A stretch of 17,635 nucleotides of DNA, taken from contig CADATR010000021.1 of the NCBI GenBank assembly GCA_902790885.1, positions 1 through 17,635 of the forward strand, read 5' to 3'. Of this stretch, positions 14,412 to 17,635 are shown one piece after another. The stretch's first letter is position 1, and every line of letters begins with the position of its first letter. This stretch comes from an uncultured Eubacteriales bacterium (GTDB lineage: Bacteria > Bacillota_A > Clostridia > Peptostreptococcales > Anaerovoracaceae). Below the pieces are notes generated by a model. It saw nothing but the letters and a program-made list of their open reading frames with translations. It made no database searches and had not been told where the DNA came from. The translations under genes and the position numbers were made by a program.

Positions 14412-15947
14412 ATGGATAAGGAAAAAATAAAGCATAACAGAAAAGGCAAAGTCTGGCTTGTCGGAGCAGGCCCGGGAGACTACAGGCTCCTGACGCTGAA
14501 GGCCAGAGACGTCATAGAGGCGGCTGATGTCGTAGTGTATGACGCACTCGTCGGAAGCAGCATCCTCTCGCTCATCCCTGAAGAAGCTGAGAAGATATAC
14601 GTCGGTAAGAGATCCGGCCTTCACACGATGAAGCAGAGCGAGATCAACAAGCTGCTGCTTGAGAAGGCCCAGCAGGGCCTTAAGGTGGTCCGCCTCAAGG
14701 GCGGTGACCCGTTCGTCTTCGGACGCGGCGGCGAGGAACTTGAGCTTCTTAAGAAAAACGGGATACCGTACGAGGTCGTGCCGGGTGTCACCAGCGCTTT
14801 TGCCGTACCTGCATATGCAGGGATACCGGTGACTCACAGGGATCACTGCTCGAGCGTGCACGTCGTTACCGGCCACAGGAGAAAGGACCACACATACGAC
14901 ATAGATTTTGCCGCACTTGCAGAAGCCGGCGGGACGATAGTGTTCCTGATGGGGATATCTTCGCTTCCGGTACTGATGAACGGCCTCATGGGCGGAGGCA
15001 TCGATCCGGAGACTCCGGCTGCAGTCATCGAAAAGGGCACCACCGCTGCGCAGAGGATCATCTCTTCAACAGTTGAGGGGCTCGCTGAGGCAGCGAAGAA
15101 GGCCAAAGTCGTCATGCCTGCCATCATAGTTGTCGGCGAGGTCGCAGCGCTGTCTGAAGACTTCAGCTGGCTTGAAGATCTGCCGCTTGCAGGTGTAAGG
15201 GCGGTCGTGACGAGGCCGAGAGAACTGAGTTCAGGCCTTGCGAAGATGCTGAGAGAAAAGGGCGCTGAAGCGATAGAGCTCCCGACCATCAGGATCGAGG
15301 CTGCGGAGGAGAACCCTGTCATCGACGAAGCGATCAAGGGCCTCAGGAAGAGCGGCTACGAATGGGTCGTTTTCACCAGCCCGAGCGGCGTCAGGGTATT
15401 TATGGACAGACTGCTTGAGAAGTATGATCTCAGGATGCTGGCGTACTGCAGCATAGCTGCGATAGGAAAAGGGACCGAGAGAGAGCTTCTCAAGTACGGC
15501 ATCCGACCGGACATGATCCCGACCGTATATGACGGAAGGACGCTTGGCGCACAGCTTGCAGTCCTCCTCAGGAAGGGCGACAGAGTCCTCATCCCGAGGG
15601 CAAGACTCGGCAACCCTGAGCTGGTCGAAGAGCTTTCACGCGTAAGGGGAGTCCACATTGATGACGTCACCACATACGACACGAAATACGTGACACAGGA
15701 GTGGTTCGACGCAGATACGGAATTCGACGATCCTCATACATTCGCGCTTTTCACCAGCGCATCGACTGTAAGAGGATTCGTGAATGCATACAAGGGCATG
15801 AACTTCAGAAAGGTGAGAGCCGTGTGCATCGGAAAGCAGACAGCTGCTGAGGCAAAACGCTGCGGCATGGGTGTGTGCGTTTCCGACGAGGCGACACTTG
15901 AATCGCTTTGCGTGAAACTTGAAGAAGTGAGCAAAGCTGTAAAATAA
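14412..15947 (+). CDS. cobA-hemD: fusion of uroporphyrinogen-III C-methyltransferase (CobA) and uroporphyrinogen-III synthase (HemD)
   Basis: The 511-residue protein has a SAM-dependent CobA/SUMT domain at about 12-250, with VWLVGAGPGDYRLLTLKA, VVYDALV, VRLKGGDPFVFGRGGEE (93-109), VPGVTSAFAVPAYAGIPVTHRD and VVTGHRRKD, and a HemD domain at about 259-508, with VRAVVTRPRE, WVVFTSPSGVRVF, IGKGTERELLKYGIRPD, LIPRARLGNPELVEEL and LFTSASTVRGFV. Together they close hydroxymethylbilane to uroporphyrinogen III and methylate it at C2 and C7 to precorrin-2, so this flux is committed to precorrin-2-derived products such as cobalamin or siroheme. This fusion is common in Firmicutes. The only in-frame ATG start has its nearest AGGA about 16 bases upstream, a poor spacing, so translation may be coupled to hemC, 39 bases away. 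Confidence 0.96.
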   Translation: MDKEKIKHNRKGKVWLVGAGPGDYRLLTLKARDVIEAADVVVYDALVGSSILSLIPEEAEKIYVGKRSGLHTMKQSEINKLLLEKAQQGLKVVRLKGGDPFVFGRGGEELELLKKNGIPYEVVPGVTSAFAVPAYAGIPVTHRDHCSSVHVVTGHRRKDHTYDIDFAALAEAGGTIVFLMGISSLPVLMNGLMGGGIDPETPAAVIEKGTTAAQRIISSTVEGLAEAAKKAKVVMPAIIVVGEVAALSEDFSWLEDLPLAGVRAVVTRPRELSSGLAKMLREKGAEAIELPTIRIEAAEENPVIDEAIKGLRKSGYEWVVFTSPSGVRVFMDRLLEKYDLRMLAYCSIAAIGKGTERELLKYGIRPDMIPTVYDGRTLGAQLAVLLRKGDRVLIPRARLGNPELVEELSRVRGVHIDDVTTYDTKYVTQEWFDADTEFDDPHTFALFTSASTVRGFVNAYKGMNFRKVRAVCIGKQTAAEAKRCGMGVCVSDEATLESLCVKLEEVSKAVK

Positions 15948-15969
15948 CCGGCAGAAAAGGACAAATACA

Positions 15970-16659
15970 ATGGCAAGAGGAAAAGCATATGGAGTAGGCG
16001 TAGGCCCGGGAGATCCCGAGCTGATGACACTCAAGGCCTGCAGGCTTATCAGAGAAAATGAAGTGATGGCGGTTCCGGGCAAAGTGCCGCAGGACGCAGT
16101 CGCATACAAGATCGCAGCTGCAGCGGTACCAGAGCTCGCAGACAAGACTCTGATCCCGATATACATGCCGATGGTCAGGGACCGCGAGCTGATCGCAAAG
16201 AGCCACAGGGAAGCTGCAGACACCATAGAGAAGTATCTCGATGAGGGCAAGAACGTCGTATACCTTACTCTCGGAGACTCCACCATCTACTGCACTTTCA
16301 GCTACATCCAGCAAATTCTGGAGGATGAAGGTTATGAAGTAGAGCTCGTCAGCGGCATCCCGTCTTTCTGCGCAGCAGCTGCAAGGCTTGGAATATCCCT
16401 GACAGAGTGGAATGAGCCGCTGCATGTAATACCGGGTCTTCACAACACCGAAGGGACACTTGAGTGGCCGGGCAACTATGCCATCATGAAGTCCGCAAGC
16501 AAAATGCCTCAGGTCAAGGCAATGCTTGCAAGATCGGGATACGATGCTCAGGCAGTAGAGAACTGCAGCATGGAGACCGAGAAGGTGTACCGCTCGCTTG
16601 AGGAGATACCGGATGAAGCCGGATACTTCTCGCTCATAATAGCTAAGGAAAAGAAATGA
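15970..16659 (+). CDS. cbiL: cobalt-factor II / precorrin-2 C20-methyltransferase CbiL
   Basis: CbiL adds the C20 methyl group to cobalt-factor II using S-adenosylmethionine. Hallmarks are AYGVGVGPGDPELMTLKA near the N terminus, the PVFPxx-like IPIYMPMVRDREL, YLTLGDSTIYCTFSYI (98-113), LVSGIPSFCAAAARLGISLTEWNE and VIPG. At 229 residues it is normal. An AAAAGGA precedes the ATG with good spacing. It lies with the hem genes rather than the other cbi genes, so precorrin-2 formation and the first cobalt-dependent methylation are encoded together; the chelatase that acts between them is not in the window. Its stop codon lies in the left arm of the large inverted repeat that follows. Confidence 0.96.
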   Translation: MARGKAYGVGVGPGDPELMTLKACRLIRENEVMAVPGKVPQDAVAYKIAAAAVPELADKTLIPIYMPMVRDRELIAKSHREAADTIEKYLDEGKNVVYLTLGDSTIYCTFSYIQQILEDEGYEVELVSGIPSFCAAAARLGISLTEWNEPLHVIPGLHNTEGTLEWPGNYAIMKSASKMPQVKAMLARSGYDAQAVENCSMETEKVYRSLEEIPDEAGYFSLIIAKEKK

Positions 16660-16739
16660 AACATGATCTTCACTCGAGTCCTCGAAGCCGCAATGCTTAA
16701 AGGCTTCTGTGGATTCTCGTTCCGCTCATGTTTCATTTC
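16653..16739. repeat. 87-bp nested inverted repeat spanning the cbiL stop codon
   Basis: Outer arms of 14 bp match perfectly: GAAATGAAACATGA at 16653-16666 and TCATGTTTCATTTC at 16726-16739. Inside are GAGTCC (16676-16681) with GGATTC (16711-16716, one G-U), and GAAGCC (16684-16689) with GGCTTC (16702-16707). Transcribed, this would give one long interrupted hairpin. No T-run follows the right arm, so it is not a standard terminator, but it sits at the boundary between the cobalamin genes and the ABC transporter and may act as a terminator of another type, an RNA stability element or a small mobile remnant. Confidence 0.7.
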
Positions 16740-16766
16740 AAGCAAAACCAACAGTATAAAGGAAGA

Positions 16767-17423
16767 ATGATAGAACTGAAAGAACTCACCAAGAAATTCG
16801 GTAACTTTACCGCTGTCGACGGTCTCTCCTTCGAGATCGGGACCGGCGAGTTCTTTGGGCTGCTCGGACCTAACGGGGCAGGCAAGACGACGACCATAAG
16901 CATGCTGTCGACTGTCCTGCTGCCGACTTCGGGCGAGATATATATAGACGGGGTGAAACTGACAAGAGCTGCTTCCGAGCAGAAGAGGAAGCTCGCTGTC
17001 ATCACTCAGGAATATTCGATGCGCCAGGATATGACCATGGATGAAGTCATGGAGTATCAGGGGCGCCTTTACTTTATGCCGAAAAAGGAGATAAAGAAGA
17101 GGTCGGACGAGCTTCTCGAGTTCGCAGGGCTCGGAGACTACCACAGAAGAGTGGTTCGTCACCTGTCTGGCGGAATGAAGAGAAAGCTCATGATATGCCG
17201 CGCCCTTCTTATAGAGCCGGAGATACTCCTCCTTGATGAGCCGACCGCAGGCATGGACGCACTCTCGAGGCGGCAGATGTGGAACCTCTTGAGACAGGTA
17301 TCCGGTCAGAACATGACCATCCTCCTTACCACGCATTACATTGAAGAGGCAGAGGCACTCTGCGACAGAGTGGCCATGATCAACAGAGGCCGGCTCCAGA
17401 AATTCGCCGCGTGCCCTTATTAA
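16767..17423 (+). CDS. ABC-2 type transporter ATP-binding subunit, truncated by a frameshift
   Basis: The product is the nucleotide-binding subunit of a DrrA/CcmA-like exporter. Walker A is GPNGAGKTT, the Q-loop VITQEYSM, the signature HLSGGMKRKLMICRALL, Walker B ILLLDEPTAGMDALS and the H-switch LLTTHYIEEAEAL, so the ATPase core is complete. The frame then ends abruptly at INRGRLQKFAACPY, while the +1 frame from about 17401 continues with the expected C-terminal region to 17598. I place the start at 16767 (MIELKELTKKFG), the usual family start, with AAAGGA three bases short of ideal spacing; an in-frame ATG at 16728 lies in the right arm of the inverted repeat and adds residues unlike the family. 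The substrate is unknown and a link to cobalamin is not shown; it may simply be the next operon. Confidence 0.85.
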   Translation: MIELKELTKKFGNFTAVDGLSFEIGTGEFFGLLGPNGAGKTTTISMLSTVLLPTSGEIYIDGVKLTRAASEQKRKLAVITQEYSMRQDMTMDEVMEYQGRLYFMPKKEIKKRSDELLEFAGLGDYHRRVVRHLSGGMKRKLMICRALLIEPEILLLDEPTAGMDALSRRQMWNLLRQVSGQNMTILLTTHYIEEAEALCDRVAMINRGRLQKFAACPY

Positions 17424-17598
17424 GGAGCTCGGCGAGTTCACAGTAGACGAGACCGGAGAAGGCGACCTCAAGAGCACGCACTTCACCACAAGAGAAGAAG
17501 CGATCAGATACCTTGAGACAGCACCGGCAGACTCATCACTCAGGCAGACCACACTCGAGGACGTCTTCGTCGACGTCGCCGGACGCAAGCTGATATAA
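17401..17598 (+). pseudogene. C-terminal part of the ABC ATPase in the +1 frame
   Basis: From about 17401 the +1 frame reads NSPRALIKELGEFTVDE and ends TTLEDVFVDVAGRKLI before the TAA at 17596-17598. The LEDVF motif is typical of the end of DrrA-like ATPases, so this is the displaced tail of the gene that starts at 16767. Removing one base near the AAA at 17400-17402, or restoring two, would rejoin the frames. It has no start codon or ribosome binding site of its own. Either the gene is broken or the base is a sequencing error; a programmed shift is less likely, as I see no clear slippery site with a downstream structure. Confidence 0.75.
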
Positions 17599-17600
17599 CT

Positions 17601-17635
17601 ATGGGAATTATTACGGTACTTTGGGAAAAATGGGT
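17601..17635 (+). CDS. start of a probable ABC-2 type permease, cut by the window edge
   Basis: An ATG two bases after the ATPase tail opens a frame of at least 11 codons (MGIITVLWEKW). The position and the short hydrophobic start ending in a charged Glu-Lys-Trp resemble the N terminus of ABC-2 permeases, which usually follow their ATPase directly. Too little is present for a firm call. Confidence 0.45.
   Translation, partial: MGIITVLWEKW

Noticed and set aside
16728..16766. Earlier ATG as the start of the ABC ATPase
   Set aside because: It is within the right arm of the inverted repeat and adds 13 residues unlike the family; MIELKELTKKFG at 16767 matches the usual N terminus and has AAAGGA just upstream, though closer than ideal.
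16660..16766. Intrinsic terminator after cbiL
   Set aside because: The stems are strong but no run of T follows the right arm; the bases after it are AAGCAAAACC.

Overview
The window is one long, entirely plus-strand gene cluster for anaerobic (early cobalt insertion) cobalamin biosynthesis, together with the tetrapyrrole genes that feed it. The cbi-type gene set (cbiC, D, F, G, H, J, E, T, A, L), a Zn-type hemB, a cobA-hemD fusion, GC-rich coding DNA with frequent ATA, AGG and AGA codons, and AGGAGG-like ribosome binding sites all suggest an anaerobic, relatively GC-rich member of the Firmicutes, probably class Clostridia. I cannot name a genus from the sequence alone.

Layout. At 1-3647 lie the late (nucleotide loop) genes: cobS (5' end cut by the window edge), cobC-like phosphatase, cbiB and cobD. 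At 3731-12078 lie the corrin ring genes cbiC, cbiD, cbiF, cbiG, cbiH, a three-domain cbiJ-cbiE-cbiT fusion and cbiA. An 80-residue protein with eight cysteines follows (12088-12330). A slightly longer, AT-richer gap then leads into hemB, hemC, cobA-hemD and cbiL (12435-16659), which make uroporphyrinogen III and carry it through precorrin-2 to the C20-methylated intermediate. After an 87-bp nested inverted repeat comes an ABC-2 type exporter: an ATPase gene broken by a frameshift near 17400, then the first codons of what is probably its permease.

How the genes work together. HemB, HemC and the HemD domain turn 5-aminolevulinate into uroporphyrinogen III. The CobA domain makes precorrin-2. After oxidation and cobalt insertion by enzymes not in this window, CbiL, CbiH, CbiF, CbiG, CbiD, CbiJ, CbiT, CbiE and CbiC build cobyrinic acid, and CbiA makes the a,c-diamide. 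CbiB and CobD attach the aminopropanol phosphate arm, and CobS and CobC finish the lower loop. Not seen here: hemA/hemL, precorrin-2 dehydrogenase, cobaltochelatase, the adenosyltransferase, cbiP, cobU and cobT. No cobalamin riboswitch is visible, so the main promoter and leader probably lie upstream.

The least ordinary parts are: (i) the 210-bp cbiF-cbiG gap, which holds four imperfect copies of a roughly 53-bp unit and a chain of mini-ORFs; (ii) low-complexity Ala/Gly/Asp/Glu stretches, most containing cysteine, inserted in or added to several unrelated enzymes of the pathway; (iii) the cbiJ-E-T fusion; (iv) the free-standing Cys-rich protein; and (v) the nested inverted repeat across the cbiL stop codon. 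No gene-free stretch exceeds 300 bases, and I see no convincing intrinsic terminator, tRNA, rRNA, CRISPR array or insertion sequence.
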